Source: Modestobacter sp. VKM Ac-2984
Lineage (GTDB): Bacteria; Actinomycetota; Actinomycetes; Mycobacteriales; Geodermatophilaceae
Assembly: GCF_026967985.1 (NCBI RefSeq)
Contig: NZ_JAPVBJ010000001.1
Location: 489,493-553,492, forward strand
Direction: 5' to 3'
DNA length: 64,000 nt
Under the pieces are notes generated by a model that saw nothing but the letters and a program-made list of their open reading frames with translations, searched no databases and was not told the DNA's origin. The position numbers and the translations under genes are program-made. This document shows, one piece after another, positions 8,233 through 17,317 of the stretch (position 1 is its first letter; the number at the start of each line of letters is the position of its first letter).

Positions 8233-8565
8233 CTAGCGGGTGGTGCGGAGCACCCCGTCGGGGCCGGCGAGCAGGACCGGCGCTGCCGCCGTCAGGTCGT
8301 GGACGGCGGCCAGCCCGGCCTCCTCGACGGCCTCCGCCGCGCTGACGACGGCGGCTGCCTCGAGCCCGTCGACCCCGCTGGAGACGGCGGCGGCGACGGC
8401 GGCCTGCAGCGCGGACAGCTGCAGCGAGGGCAGGGCCACCGTGGCCGCGAGGTACGTGCGGCCGTCGGTGTCCCGGACCGCGGCACCTTCCGCGGCGCCG
8501 GTCCGGCTCCGGGCAGAACGGGCCAGCGTGATCAGCTTGGCGTCCTCGGGGTCCAGCTCAGCCAC
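8233..8565 (-). CDS. cytidine deaminase-like protein lacking cysteines
   Basis: A 110-residue protein matching the short cytidine deaminase-fold protein that many actinobacteria carry between era and the CBS-domain gene. It keeps the helix-strand pattern (LITLARSARSRTGAAEGAAV, DGRTYLAATV, LSALQAAVAAAVSSG). However, it contains no cysteine and no HAE or CAE motif, so the zinc centre needed for deamination is absent. It is probably not a deaminase. The gene ends in TAG. The GTG at 8565 has GGGAG about eight bases upstream. Its position suggests a partner role to the downstream ribosome and RNA genes; this is inferred. Confidence 0.78.
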   Translation of the reverse strand: MAELDPEDAKLITLARSARSRTGAAEGAAVRDTDGRTYLAATVALPSLQLSALQAAVAAAVSSGVDGLEAAAVVSAAEAVEEAGLAAVHDLTAAAPVLLAGPDGVLRTTR

Positions 8566-8604
8566 CGGATCAGTCTCCCATCCGTCGGTCCCGGCCCTTC
8601 CGCA

Positions 8605-8651
8605 GGGTCCCGCCGCGAGCCTGCGAGTGGTGGGGGGCGGGAGGGTCCTTT
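8605..8651 (-). terminator. GC-rich hairpin after the CBS-protein stop (terminator family copy 1)
   Basis: TCCCGCC (8608-8614) pairs with GGCGGGA (8636-8642), with a GAGCCTGCGAG-like centre, and lies immediately after the stop of the CBS-domain gene. It shares sequence with copies at 26246, 56674 and 60739. This is the weakest stem of the four. Confidence 0.5.
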
Positions 8652-8652
8652 C

Positions 8653-9993
8653 TCAGCTTTCCACGGCCGCCGGTTCGGGCTCGCGGGCGGGCTCGTCGGC
8701 CTCGTCCTCGGTGCCGGGCTCGGAGACCCGGCAGACCAGGATCGTGTCGATCTGGTTGCGCCGCCCGCCGGTGCTCTCGGCGACCAGCCGCAGCCCGCCG
8801 ACCTCGGCCTCCGACCCCTCGATCGGCACCACGCCGATCTCCCGGGCCAGCAGACCACCGACGGTCTCCACCCCGTCGTCGTCGGGGAGCTCGACGCGGA
8901 ACAGGTCGGCGAGGTCCTCGACCGGCAGCCGGGCGGTGATCCGGACCGAGCCGTCCTCCAACTCCTCGATCGGCGGGCGCTGGACGGTGTCGTGCTCGTC
9001 GTCGATCTCGCCGACGATCTCCTCGAGGATGTCCTCGATGGTGACCAGCCCGGCGAAGCCGCCGTACTCGTCGACGACGACGGCCATGTGGGTGCGGGAG
9101 GCCTGCATCTCCCGGAGCAGCTCGTCCACCGGCTTGGACTCCGGCACGAAGCTGGCCGGGCGCAGCACGTCCTCGACCTTCGGCTCGCTGGCCCGGGGGT
9201 CGGTGGCGCCCTGCGTGCGCCGCACCAGGTCCTTGAGGAAGACGACGCCGATGATGTCGTCGACGTTCTCCCCGATGACCGGCAGCCGGCTGAAGCCGCT
9301 GCGCAGGCACAGCGCCAGGGCCTGTCGCAGCGTCTTGCCGCGCTCGATCCACACCACGTCGGGCCGGGGCACCATCACCTCGCGGGCGATGGTGTCGCCG
9401 AGCTCGAAGACGCCGTGGATCATGTTCCGCTCGCCGGCCTCGACGACGCCGCGCTCCTCGGCCATGTCGACCAGCTCGCGCAGCTCGACCTCGCTGCTGA
9501 ACGGGCCGTCGCGGTAGCCCCGGCCCGGGGTGATCGCGTTGCCGATGAGGATCAGCAGCGTGGCGATCGGGCCGAGCAGCCGGCCCAGCAGCCGGATCAG
9601 CGAGGCCGCGGCCAGCGCGATCGGGTAGGCGTGCTGGCGGCCGAGAGTCCGCGGGCCGACGCCGATCAGCACGTAGCTGACCACCGTCATCACCGCGATG
9701 GCGACGAGGACGCCCAGGGCGATGCTGGCGAACAGCCCGTCCAGGATCACCGCGACGATGACGGTCGCCGCCGTCTCGCAGACGATCCGCAGCAGCAGCA
9801 ACAACGCCACGTGCCGGGCCCGGTCCTCCATGACCTGGTTCAGCGGGCCGGCCCGCTTGGCGCCGTCCCGCCGCAGCTCCTCCACCGCGGCCTTGGACAG
9901 CCGCTGCAGGGCGGCGTCCAGTGCGGCGAAGACGCCTGCGACGAGGACCAGGACGACGGCGATGCCCAGCAGGACGATCGCGGTCGAGCTCAT
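8653..9993 (-). CDS. CNNM/CorC-type membrane protein with CBS pair (hemolysin-like)
   Basis: A 446-residue protein of the HlyC/CorC/TlyC group. The N-terminal CNNM domain has about four membrane segments within residues 1-160. The CBS pair follows ([11 protein letters not shown] and [16 protein letters not shown], with [24 protein letters not shown]). A CorC_HlyC domain forms the C-terminus, with an acidic tail. Members are linked to Mg2+/Co2+ export or tolerance; the older name hemolysin is misleading. The ATG at 9993 overlaps the ybeY stop (ATGA), placing it in the phoH-ybeY operon as in other actinobacteria. Confidence 0.93.
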   Translation of the reverse strand: MSSTAIVLLGIAVVLVLVAGVFAALDAALQRLSKAAVEELRRDGAKRAGPLNQVMEDRARHVALLLLLRIVCETAATVIVAVILDGLFASIALGVLVAIAVMTVVSYVLIGVGPRTLGRQHAYPIALAAASLIRLLGRLLGPIATLLILIGNAITPGRGYRDGPFSSEVELRELVDMAEERGVVEAGERNMIHGVFELGDTIAREVMVPRPDVVWIERGKTLRQALALCLRSGFSRLPVIGENVDDIIGVVFLKDLVRRTQGATDPRASEPKVEDVLRPASFVPESKPVDELLREMQASRTHMAVVVDEYGGFAGLVTIEDILEEIVGEIDDEHDTVQRPPIEELEDGSVRITARLPVEDLADLFRVELPDDDGVETVGGLLAREIGVVPIEGSEAEVGGLRLVAESTGGRRNQIDTILVCRVSEPGTEDEADEPAREPEPAAVES

Positions 9994-10487
9994 CGGGTCT
10001 CCGGCTCCATCGGCTCGCCGGTCACCGGCTCTCGCGGGGTGGCGCGCCACCCCTCGAGGAGCTTGGACTGCAGGCCGAACATCTCCTTCTCCTCGTCGGG
10101 CTCCATGTGGTCGTAGCCCAGCAGGTGGAGCACGCCGTGGGTGGCCAGCAGGAGCAGCTCGTCCGCCGTCGAGTGGCCGGCGGCGCGGGCCTGCCGGACG
10201 GCGACGGCCGGGCAGAGCACCACGTCACCGAGGAGCGCCGGGCCGGGGTCCGGGTCGTCGGGACGGGCGGTGTCCAGCTCGTCCATCGGGAAGGCCAGCA
10301 CGTCGGTCGGGCCCTTCTCGCCCATCCACCGCTCGTGCAGGCTGGCCATGTAGTCGACGTCGACGCAGAGCACCGACAGCTCGGCCAGCGGGCTGACCTC
10401 CATGGCGTCCAGCACGTACCGGCAGACGCCGGCGAGCGCGCCTTCGTCGACGGAGATCTCGGACTCGTTCGCGACCTCGACGGGCAC
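9990..10487 (-). CDS. ybeY: endoribonuclease YbeY
   Basis: A 165-residue metal-dependent endoribonuclease for 16S rRNA 3'-end maturation and ribosome quality control. The signature [11 protein letters not shown] supplies the three zinc ligands H117, H121 and H127. DVLAFPMDE and [11 protein letters not shown], also diagnostic, precede it. A short C-terminal extension follows. The GTG start at 10487 lies two bases after the phoH stop, and the stop overlaps the next gene. The phoH-ybeY-CBS order is conserved across bacteria. Confidence 0.96.
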   Translation of the reverse strand: MPVEVANESEISVDEGALAGVCRYVLDAMEVSPLAELSVLCVDVDYMASLHERWMGEKGPTDVLAFPMDELDTARPDDPDPGPALLGDVVLCPAVAVRQARAAGHSTADELLLLATHGVLHLLGYDHMEPDEEKEMFGLQSKLLEGWRATPREPVTGEPMEPETR

Positions 10488-10489
10488 GC

Positions 10490-11680
10490 TCAGCTCCCTT
10501 GCTGCCGGGGCTGCGCGCGCCGGGCCGGGCGCGTGCCGGTCGCCTGCGCCGGGGTCTGCCGGGTGGCGTCCCAGCGCTCGTAGGCGTCCACGATGTCGCC
10601 GACCAGCCGGTGCCGGACGACGTCGGAGCTGGTCAGCGTGGAGAAGTGGACGTCGTCGATGCCGTCGAGGATCTCGCGCACGATGCGCAGGCCGCTCTGT
10701 GCACCCCCGGGCAGGTCGACCTGGGTGACGTCGCCGGTGACGACCATCTTCGAGCCGAACCCGAGCCGGGTGAGGAACATCTTCATCTGCTCGGCGGTCG
10801 TGTTCTGCGCCTCGTCGAGGATGACGAACGCGTCGTTGAGCGTGCGGCCGCGCATGTAGGCCAGGGGGGCGACCTCGATGGTGCCGGCCTGCATCAGCCG
10901 CGGGATCGACTCCGGGTCGACCATGTCGTGCAGCGCGTCGTACAGCGGCCGCAGGTAGGGGTCGATCTTCTCCGACAGCGAGCCGGGCAGGTAGCCCAGC
11001 CGCTCACCGGCCTCCACCGCGGGGCGGGTCAGGATGATCCGGTTGACCTGCTTGGTGGTCAGCGCCTGCACGGCCTTGGCCATCGCCAGGTAGGTCTTGC
11101 CGGTGCCGGCCGGGCCGATGCCGAAGATGACGCTGTGCTGGTCGATGGCGTCGACGTACCGCTTCTGGTTCAGCGTCTTCGGCCGGATGGTGCGGCCGCG
11201 GCGGCTGATGATGTCGAGGCTCAGCACGTCCGCGGGGCGCTCGGAGCCGCCGGCCCGCAGCATGCCGACCACACGGCGGACCGAGTCCGGGCGCAGCGCC
11301 TGGCCGGTCGCCAGCAGGGCGATCAGCTCGTCGAAGACCCGGACGGCGAAGGCGTTGTCGGCCGGCTGCCCGGTGATGGCGATCTCGTTGCCGCGCACGT
11401 GCACGTCGGCGGCGAGCTCGGTCTCGATCAGGCGGAGGAGCTCGTCCCCGGACCCGAGGAGGGCCACCATGGAGACGCTGTCGGGGACGGTGATGGAGGT
11501 GCGGACCTCGGCCGGTACGGCCTGGTCCGGGACGCCGGCTGCCGCGGCACGCGCGGAGAGCTCACGGGAGGACGCGATGGTCTCCGGTACGGCGTCTGGT
11601 GAGGTGTCGGGCAAGAACGCTCGACCCTGCCTTCCTGCGACGGGGGTTGTGACCCGGCCCAGCGTACCCGCGCGGGCCAC
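10490..11680 (-). CDS. phoH: PhoH-family ATPase
   Basis: A PhoH-like P-loop ATPase of the phosphate-starvation group, thought to act in RNA metabolism with YbeY. After a variable N-terminus comes a KH-like segment ([14 protein letters not shown]), then Walker A ([10 protein letters not shown]), the [18 protein letters not shown] block and Walker B ([11 protein letters not shown]). The C-terminal tail is basic and Gln/Arg-rich. The start is uncertain: the GTG at 11680 gives 396 residues and a TTG at 11614 gives 374. Homology begins only at about residue 60, so neither can be excluded. Confidence 0.93.
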   Translation of the reverse strand: MARAGTLGRVTTPVAGRQGRAFLPDTSPDAVPETIASSRELSARAAAAGVPDQAVPAEVRTSITVPDSVSMVALLGSGDELLRLIETELAADVHVRGNEIAITGQPADNAFAVRVFDELIALLATGQALRPDSVRRVVGMLRAGGSERPADVLSLDIISRRGRTIRPKTLNQKRYVDAIDQHSVIFGIGPAGTGKTYLAMAKAVQALTTKQVNRIILTRPAVEAGERLGYLPGSLSEKIDPYLRPLYDALHDMVDPESIPRLMQAGTIEVAPLAYMRGRTLNDAFVILDEAQNTTAEQMKMFLTRLGFGSKMVVTGDVTQVDLPGGAQSGLRIVREILDGIDDVHFSTLTSSDVVRHRLVGDIVDAYERWDATRQTPAQATGTRPARRAQPRQQGS

Positions 11681-11707
11681 GTCGACACCCCGCTCGGGCC
11701 GCGCGGC

Positions 11708-12079
11708 TCAGCCGGGGGGCCAGCCCAGACCGCGGCCGCCGAGGACGTGCAGGTGCACGTGGTGGACGCTCTGCCCGGCCTGCGGGCCGGTGTTGGCCAC
11801 GAGGCGGTAGCCGGGCTCGGGCGCCTCCGCCGTCACCAGCCCCTCCTGGACCGCCACGGCGTGGGCGGCGGCGATCAGCTCGGCGGTGAGCCCGGGGTCC
11901 GCCCCGGCCAGCGCGCCGAGGGTGGCGTGGTGCTCCTTCGGGACGACCAGCACGTGGGTGGGCGCCTGCGGGTTGATGTCCCGGAAGGCGAGCGTGCGGT
12001 CGGTCTCCCGGACGACGTCCGGCGGGATCTCCCCGGCCACCATCCGGCAGAACAGGCAGTCACTCGGGCCCTGGGTCAT
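11708..12079 (-). CDS. HIT-family (histidine triad) nucleotide-binding protein
   Basis: A 123-residue HINT-type protein that hydrolyses AMP-linked substrates. The N-terminal CLFCRMVAGEIP carries the two cysteines common to bacterial HINT proteins. The histidine triad H107-V-H109-L-H111 is near the C-terminus, with H109 as the expected nucleophile. The length is typical. It lies 27 bases upstream of phoH on the same strand and is probably the first gene of the HIT-phoH-ybeY-CBS operon. Upstream is a 153-base divergent gap toward the chemoreceptor-like gene. Confidence 0.95.
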   Translation of the reverse strand: MTQGPSDCLFCRMVAGEIPPDVVRETDRTLAFRDINPQAPTHVLVVPKEHHATLGALAGADPGLTAELIAAAHAVAVQEGLVTAEAPEPGYRLVANTGPQAGQSVHHVHLHVLGGRGLGWPPG

Positions 12080-12232
12080 GTCCGGACTCTAGGACGGGCC
12101 GGCAACGGGACGAACGAGTCCGTTGGATCGCGCACGATCTGATCGATTCGACTCAATCGCTCGGGGCGTGCTGCCGACCACGGGACTGAACCGTCGAGCA
12201 GCAGGCGGCCCGACACCTCCGAGGGACCCGCC

Positions 12233-13792
12233 ATGCGCATCACCGCGGCACGACGCACCGCTCTGCAGCACGCCGCCGAACTCGACGAGGCACGCTCCGA
12301 CATCGCCGCGGTCACCCGGGTCCTCGGCGCGCTGGACCGGGCCACCACCTGCGAGGAGGTGGCCCGGGTCGCGCTCGACACCGTCCGGGACAGCTTCGGC
12401 TGGGCGTACGGCTCCTACTGGATGGTCGCGCCGGAGGACGGGCAGCTGCACTTCACCGTGGAGTCCGGTGACGCCGGGCCGGAGTTCCGCGCGGTGACCA
12501 GGAGCGCCTCCTTCGCCGAGGGTGTCGGGCTCTCCGGGCGGGCCTGGAAGGCCCGGGACCTCTTCTTCGTCGCCGACCTCGGCGAGATGACCGACTGCGT
12601 GCGCGCCCCGGTGGCCCAACGGGTCGGGGTGAAGAGCGGGGTGTGCTTCCCGATCATCCAGCAGGGCCGGGTCGTCGGGACGATGGACTTCTTCACCATG
12701 GAGACCCTGGCTCCGTCGGCCGAGCGGCTCGACGCGCTGCGGGCGGTGGGGCTGCTGGTCTCCCAGGCCTTCGGCCGGGTGGCCGAGGTCGCCGACCAGA
12801 AGCGTGCCGCCGGTGACGTCGCGGCGATCAACGGCCTGCTCCGCGGGCTCGCCCGGGCACGCACCCAGGAGGAGACGCTGTCCATCGCGCTGGACACCAT
12901 CCGGCGGGAGTTCGACTGGCACTACGGCTCGTACTGGGCGCTGGACGCCTCGACGAACGACCTGCGGTTCGCCCAGGAGTCCGGCGACCTGGGGCCGGAG
13001 TTCCGGCGGATCACGCTGGAGTCGGGGTTCGCCAAGGGCGTCGGCGTCGCCGGCAGGACCTGGGCCGCCGGCGAACTGGTGTTCGTCGAGGACCTCGGCC
13101 AGGTGCACGACTGCGTGCGCGCCCCGGCCGCGCGCAACGCCGGCGTCCGCTCCGGGGTCTGCCTGCCGATCACCGTCGGCGGCCGGATCGTCGGCACGAT
13201 GGACTTCTTCGCCAAGCGGACGCTGATCCTGGCCGACAGCCGGCGGGACGCGCTGCGCAACACCGCCTTCCTGATCTCCCAGACGCTGGAGCGGTTGGCG
13301 GCCACCCAGCGCATCGCCGACGCCGGCCGGGAGATGGTCGCCTCGATCGACGAGGTGGAGCGCAACGTCGCCGAGGCCACCAAGGTGGCCGGTGACGGCC
13401 AGCGCGTCGCCGGCGAGGCCACCGAGTTCGTGGCGGGGCTGGGACGTTCCAGCGCGGAGATCGACAAGGTGGTGAAGGTGATCACCGGGATCGCCGAGCA
13501 GACCAACCTGCTGGCGCTGAACGCCACGATCGAGGCCGCCCGGGCCGGGGAGGCCGGCAAGGGGTTCGCCGTGGTCGCCGGTGAGGTGAAGGAGCTGGCC
13601 CGGGAGACCGCCCAGGCGACCGAGGACGTCAGCAGCCGGGTCGCGGCCATCCAGGGCGACGTGCAGAACGTGGTGGGCGCGCTCGCCTCGATCCGGGACA
13701 TCGTGGAGCGGATCAACGAGACCCAGCACCTCATCGGGGGTGTGCTCACCGAGCAGGCGGCGGTCACCCGCAGCATCGTCGAACTGTCCTGA
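12233..13792 (+). CDS. soluble double-GAF methyl-accepting chemotaxis-like signalling protein
   Basis: A 519-residue cytoplasmic sensor without membrane segments. Two GAF domains (about 30-185 and 200-355) are clear internal duplicates: GSYW, DCVRAP and [16 protein letters not shown] recur in both. Each pairs a DCVRAP motif with SGVC, a possible cofactor or redox site. A short methyl-accepting signalling domain follows (about 365-519) with the hairpin tip [19 protein letters not shown]. No CheA/CheW genes are nearby, so its output may not be motility. GAGGG lies seven bases before the ATG. The gene is part of a 5-kb insertion relative to the mycobacterial order. Confidence 0.92.
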   Translation: MRITAARRTALQHAAELDEARSDIAAVTRVLGALDRATTCEEVARVALDTVRDSFGWAYGSYWMVAPEDGQLHFTVESGDAGPEFRAVTRSASFAEGVGLSGRAWKARDLFFVADLGEMTDCVRAPVAQRVGVKSGVCFPIIQQGRVVGTMDFFTMETLAPSAERLDALRAVGLLVSQAFGRVAEVADQKRAAGDVAAINGLLRGLARARTQEETLSIALDTIRREFDWHYGSYWALDASTNDLRFAQESGDLGPEFRRITLESGFAKGVGVAGRTWAAGELVFVEDLGQVHDCVRAPAARNAGVRSGVCLPITVGGRIVGTMDFFAKRTLILADSRRDALRNTAFLISQTLERLAATQRIADAGREMVASIDEVERNVAEATKVAGDGQRVAGEATEFVAGLGRSSAEIDKVVKVITGIAEQTNLLALNATIEAARAGEAGKGFAVVAGEVKELARETAQATEDVSSRVAAIQGDVQNVVGALASIRDIVERINETQHLIGGVLTEQAAVTRSIVELS

Positions 13793-13800
13793 CCGTCCCG

Positions 13801-13832
13801 CCGACCACCAAGATGGCCATTGTGGTGGTCGG
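13801..13832. repeat. 32-base near-perfect palindrome between chemoreceptor-like gene and importer operon
   Basis: CCGACCACCA (13801-13810) pairs perfectly with TGGTGGTCGG (13823-13832). The loop itself contains the palindrome ATGGCCAT. It begins nine bases after the upstream stop codon and could be a terminator for that gene or an operator for the downstream binding-protein gene. Confidence 0.6.
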
Positions 13833-13934
13833 TGCCGCCGTGCAGGACGGGGTGGGCGACGATGGGCGAGTCCGCCTCGTCCCTCTTCCCTGGAGGTCTC
13901 CCGTGTCCGCACCCCAGCCCCACCCGAGGACGTA

Positions 13935-14897
13935 GTGAGCAGCCGTCGTGCCGTCCGGTCGGGTGGCTTCGGAGAACACGCACTGAGCAGGCGCAGCCTC
14001 CTCGCCGGGAGCGCCGCGGTCCTCGCCGCCGGGCTCGCCGCCTGCGGCCGCACCTCCCCCGTGTCGTCGTCCGGGGGCCCGGCCGGCTCGTCGTCCGGCT
14101 CGCCGGGCTCGCTGACCATCGGCGCGATCCCCGACCAGGACCCCGAGGTCCTGCAACGGCTGTACGGCACGCTCGCCGACTCGATGTCGGAGGCGCTGGA
14201 CCTCGACGTCCGCTACCAGCCGGTCACCGACTACGGCGCCGCCGTCTCCCTCTTCCGCACCGGCGACCTCGACCTGGTCTGGTTCGGCGGGCTCACCGGC
14301 GTGCAGGCACGGCTGCAGACCCCCGGCGCCGAGCCGATCGCCCAGCGCGACATCGACGAGTCGTTCCACTCGGTCTTCATCGTCAACCCCGCCACCGGGC
14401 TCACCCCGGCCGACGACCTCACCCCGCTGGCCGACCTGCGGTTCACCTACGGCAGCGAGACGTCGACGTCCGGCCGGCTGATGCCCGCCTACTTCCTCAC
14501 CGAGCAGGGCGTGGACCCGCAGGGCTTCCCCGGCGGCCCCGGGTTCTCCGGCTCGCACGACGCGACGATCTCGCTGGTCTCCTCCGGCAGCTACCAGGCC
14601 GGGGTGCTCAACGAGCAGGTGTGGCGGTCCCGCGTCGAGGACGGCACCGTCGACCCCGCCGCGGTGGTCCAGTACGCCCGCACCCCGGAGTACCACGACT
14701 ACCACTGGCTGCTCAGCCCAGAGGCGGTCGAGCGGCTGGGTGCGGATCTGCCCGACCGGCTGCTGGAGTACTTCACCGGCCTGCCCGCCGGGGACGAGGT
14801 GCTGGAGCTCTTCGGCGCCGGGTCGTTCATCCCGACCGAGGCGGCGAACTACACCCAGATCGAGGCGATCGGCCGCGACCTGGGGCTGATCAGCTGA
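13935..14897 (+). CDS. phnD: phosphonate/phosphite-type ABC transporter substrate-binding lipoprotein
   Basis: A 320-residue binding protein of the PhnD/PtxB family. The N-terminus has twin arginines (SRRSLLAGS) and a lipobox ending at C37 (LAAC), so it is an exported lipoprotein. The mature part has GAIPDQDPEVLQRLYGTLAD and LDLVWFGGLTGVQAR, typical of periplasmic phosphonate-binding folds, and a YGSETSTSGRLMP segment at the ligand cleft. The GTG at 13935 has GAGG six bases upstream. The ligand may be a phosphonate, phosphite or another oxyanion; homology does not settle it. It is the first gene of a three-gene import operon. Confidence 0.86.
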   Translation: MSSRRAVRSGGFGEHALSRRSLLAGSAAVLAAGLAACGRTSPVSSSGGPAGSSSGSPGSLTIGAIPDQDPEVLQRLYGTLADSMSEALDLDVRYQPVTDYGAAVSLFRTGDLDLVWFGGLTGVQARLQTPGAEPIAQRDIDESFHSVFIVNPATGLTPADDLTPLADLRFTYGSETSTSGRLMPAYFLTEQGVDPQGFPGGPGFSGSHDATISLVSSGSYQAGVLNEQVWRSRVEDGTVDPAAVVQYARTPEYHDYHWLLSPEAVERLGADLPDRLLEYFTGLPAGDEVLELFGAGSFIPTEAANYTQIEAIGRDLGLIS

Positions 14898-15640
14898 CCG
14901 CCGTCCTCCGGCTGGACGGCGTCGAGGTCCGCTACGGCACCACCCGCGCCCTGGCCGGCGTCGACCTCACCGTCGACGCCGGCCAGCGGGTGGCCCTGGT
15001 CGGCCCCTCGGGAGCGGGCAAGTCGACGCTGCTCGGGCTGGTCAACGGCTCGGTGCCGCCCACCGCCGGCACCGTCGAGGTGCTCGGGACCGACCCGACG
15101 GCGCTGCGCGGCCGGGCCCAGCGGGAGCTGCGTGCCCGGGTCGGCACCGTCCACCAGCACCTGGAGCTCGTCGGGCAGCTGCGGGTGGTGCACAACGTCA
15201 ACGCCGGGCGGCTGTCCAGCTGGCCGGCCTGGCGGGCGGCGTGGTCGCTGGTGCGCCCGCAGGGCGTGCCCGAGGTGCTCGCCGCACTGGAGGGGGTCGG
15301 GCTGGCCGACCGGGTGTTCGAGCGCACCGAGCGGCTCTCCGGCGGCCAGCGGCAACGGGTCGCGCTCGCCCGGCTGCTGGTGCAGCAGCCCGAGTTGGTG
15401 CTCGCCGACGAACCGGCCTCGGCGCTGGACCCGGTGCTGGCCGAGCGTGCCCTCGCCCTGCTCGCCGGGCTGGCCGCCGACCGGGGTGGCGCGCTCGTCG
15501 CCTCGCTGCACGACCCGGCGCTGGCGCTGCGGCACTGCACCCGGGTGGTCGGCCTGGTCGAGGGCCGTGTGGTGCTCGACGCCCCGGCGGCCGCGCTCAC
15601 GGTCGGGGACCTCGCCGACTTCTACGGCGCCCCGCGGTGA
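14894..15640 (+). CDS. phnC: phosphonate-type ABC transporter ATP-binding protein (apparent CTG start)
   Basis: A 248-residue ATPase of the PhnC group. Walker A is GPSGAGKST, the signature is RLSGGQRQRVALARLL, Walker B is LVLADEPASALD, and a switch histidine follows (SLHDP). The protein must begin near LTAVLRLDG, but no ATG, GTG or TTG exists there. The only suitable codon is CTG at 14894, which overlaps the upstream stop as CTGA. The next gene starts with the same residues (TAVL) at a GTGA junction. The first standard start downstream would remove the first strand before Walker A. The CTG start is therefore inferred with fair confidence. Confidence 0.84.
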   Translation: MTAVLRLDGVEVRYGTTRALAGVDLTVDAGQRVALVGPSGAGKSTLLGLVNGSVPPTAGTVEVLGTDPTALRGRAQRELRARVGTVHQHLELVGQLRVVHNVNAGRLSSWPAWRAAWSLVRPQGVPEVLAALEGVGLADRVFERTERLSGGQRQRVALARLLVQQPELVLADEPASALDPVLAERALALLAGLAADRGGALVASLHDPALALRHCTRVVGLVEGRVVLDAPAAALTVGDLADFYGAPR

Positions 15641-17253
15641 CCGCCGTCCTGGACCGGCCGCAGGCGCCGCCACGGCTGCAGCGGGTGCGGACCCGCTGGG
15701 CGTGGGGGCTGGGGGCGCTCGCCGTCCTCGGCTGGTCGCTGGCCGGGGCCGGGGCGTTCGCCGGCGACGTCGTCAACCCGGCCGGCGCCGGGCAGTTCGG
15801 CCGGTTCGCCTCCGCCGCCCTCTCCCCCGCCCTGGACGGCGAGTTCCTGCGGGTGCTCACCGACTCGGTGCTGGTCACCGTCGCCTACGCCACCCTCGGG
15901 GCGGCGCTGGCCGTGCTGCTGGGCGCGGTCGGCGCGGTGGCGGTCGCCCGGACCACCTGGGGACGACGCCGGCTGGGCTGGACGCTGTCCCGCGGGGCGC
16001 TCGCCGTCCCCCGCGGGCTGCACGAGGCGGTGTGGGGGCTGCTGCTGGTCAACCTGCTCGGCCTGGACCCCTGGGTCGGGGTGCTGGCGATCGGCGTCCC
16101 CTACGGCGCGGTGACCGCGAAGGTCTTCGCCGACCTGCTCGACGAGGTGCCCCGCGGCGGCTACGAGGCGCTGCTGGCCGGCGGGGTGGGGCGGGTGCCG
16201 GCCGCGCTGTACGGGCTGCTGCCGCCGGCGTCCGGCGGGCTGCTGTCGTACTCCTTCTACCGGCTGGAGTGCGCGGTGCGCTCGGCCGTGGTGCTCGGGC
16301 TGATCGGCGCCGGTGGGCTGGGCTACCAGCTGCTGCTGTCGTTCAGCTCGCTGCGCTGGGAGCAGGTGTGGTCCTGCGTGTACGCCCTGGCGCTGCTGTG
16401 CCTGCTCGCCGACGTCGGCGGGCGCGCGGTGCGCCGGCGGGTGGCCGCACCGCGCTCCTCCGGGGACCGGCTGCGCCGCGACCCGGCGCTGACCACCGCG
16501 GTGCTGGGCACGCTGGCCGCGGTCGCCTGGTCGTGGTGGTACCTGGCGATCTCCCCGGCCACCTTGGTCGCCGACCGCACCGGCGAACAGCTCCGCTACG
16601 TGCTGACGGCCGCCTGGCCTCCGGACGTCGACGCGCCCCTGCTCTCCGCGGTCGCCGTCGCGGCGGTCGACACGGTGCAGATGTCGGTGATCGCGATCGC
16701 CGTCGCCACCGCCGGGGCGGTGCTGCTGGCCGGGGTGGCCGCTCGCCCGGCCCGGGCGTCCGCCGGACGTCGACTGGCCGGGACCGTCGTCCGACTCGCC
16801 CTGCTGCTGCTGCGGGCCGTGCCGCCGCCGGTGTGGGCGCTGGTGCTGCTGTTCGTGCTGCTGCCCGGGATCCTGCCCGGCGCGCTGGCGCTGGGCGTCT
16901 ACACCCTCGGGGTGCTGGGGCGGCTGGCCGCGGAGGCGACCGAGGAGCTGGACCCGCGGCCACGGGCGGCGCTGACCGCGCTGGGCGCCGGGCCCGTGGG
17001 CGGCTGGCTGTACGCGGTGCTGCCGGCGGCGACCGGGCCGGTGCTGGCGTTCGCGTTGTACCGGTGGGAGGTCGCGATCCGGGACACCGTGCTGGTCGGG
17101 CTGCTCGGCGCCGGCGGGCTCGGTGCGCTGCTCGCCTCCCGGGTGGCCGCCTTCGACTGGGGCGCGGTGACCACCGTGCTGGTGGCGCTGGTGCTGCTGA
17201 CCGCCGCGGTCGACCTGGTCAGCGCCCGCGCGCGGGCCGCCCTCAGGAGTTGA
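15637..17253 (+). CDS. phnE: fused phosphonate-type ABC permease (PhnE-PhnE)
   Basis: A 538-residue membrane protein made of two PhnE-like permease halves fused in tandem. Each half has about six hydrophobic segments and its own cytoplasmic EAA-type loop: EVPRGGYEALLAGG near residue 170 and ELDPRPRAALTALGAG near residue 440. Both are followed by a GLIGAGGLG or GLLGAGGLG motif. Normally two separate permease chains or a homodimer form the channel; the fusion fixes a pseudo-dimer. The GTG start overlaps the ATPase stop (GTGA). It ends at a large inverted repeat facing rsmE. Confidence 0.88.
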   Translation: MTAVLDRPQAPPRLQRVRTRWAWGLGALAVLGWSLAGAGAFAGDVVNPAGAGQFGRFASAALSPALDGEFLRVLTDSVLVTVAYATLGAALAVLLGAVGAVAVARTTWGRRRLGWTLSRGALAVPRGLHEAVWGLLLVNLLGLDPWVGVLAIGVPYGAVTAKVFADLLDEVPRGGYEALLAGGVGRVPAALYGLLPPASGGLLSYSFYRLECAVRSAVVLGLIGAGGLGYQLLLSFSSLRWEQVWSCVYALALLCLLADVGGRAVRRRVAAPRSSGDRLRRDPALTTAVLGTLAAVAWSWWYLAISPATLVADRTGEQLRYVLTAAWPPDVDAPLLSAVAVAAVDTVQMSVIAIAVATAGAVLLAGVAARPARASAGRRLAGTVVRLALLLLRAVPPPVWALVLLFVLLPGILPGALALGVYTLGVLGRLAAEATEELDPRPRAALTALGAGPVGGWLYAVLPAATGPVLAFALYRWEVAIRDTVLVGLLGAGGLGALLASRVAAFDWGAVTTVLVALVLLTAAVDLVSARARAALRS

Positions 17254-17311
17254 TCACCGGCGTTCGGCTGCCCGAATCGGCGTGGCGCGCAGCCGTTCGC
17301 CGATGATCAAC
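17249..17311. terminator. 23-base imperfect inverted repeat between convergent phnE and rsmE
   Basis: The arms at 17249-17271 and 17289-17311 match at 20 of 23 positions with a 17-base loop. The left arm contains the phnE TGA. The right arm ends seven bases before the rsmE stop codon. It is well placed as a bidirectional terminator. Confidence 0.7.
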
Positions 17312-17317
17312 GCGCGG

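Noticed and set aside
8200-8235. TAG of the cytidine deaminase-like gene as a selenocysteine codon
   Set aside because: Reading through gives a short unrelated tail with no homology and no hairpin resembling a SECIS close behind; the same holds for the other four TAG ends.
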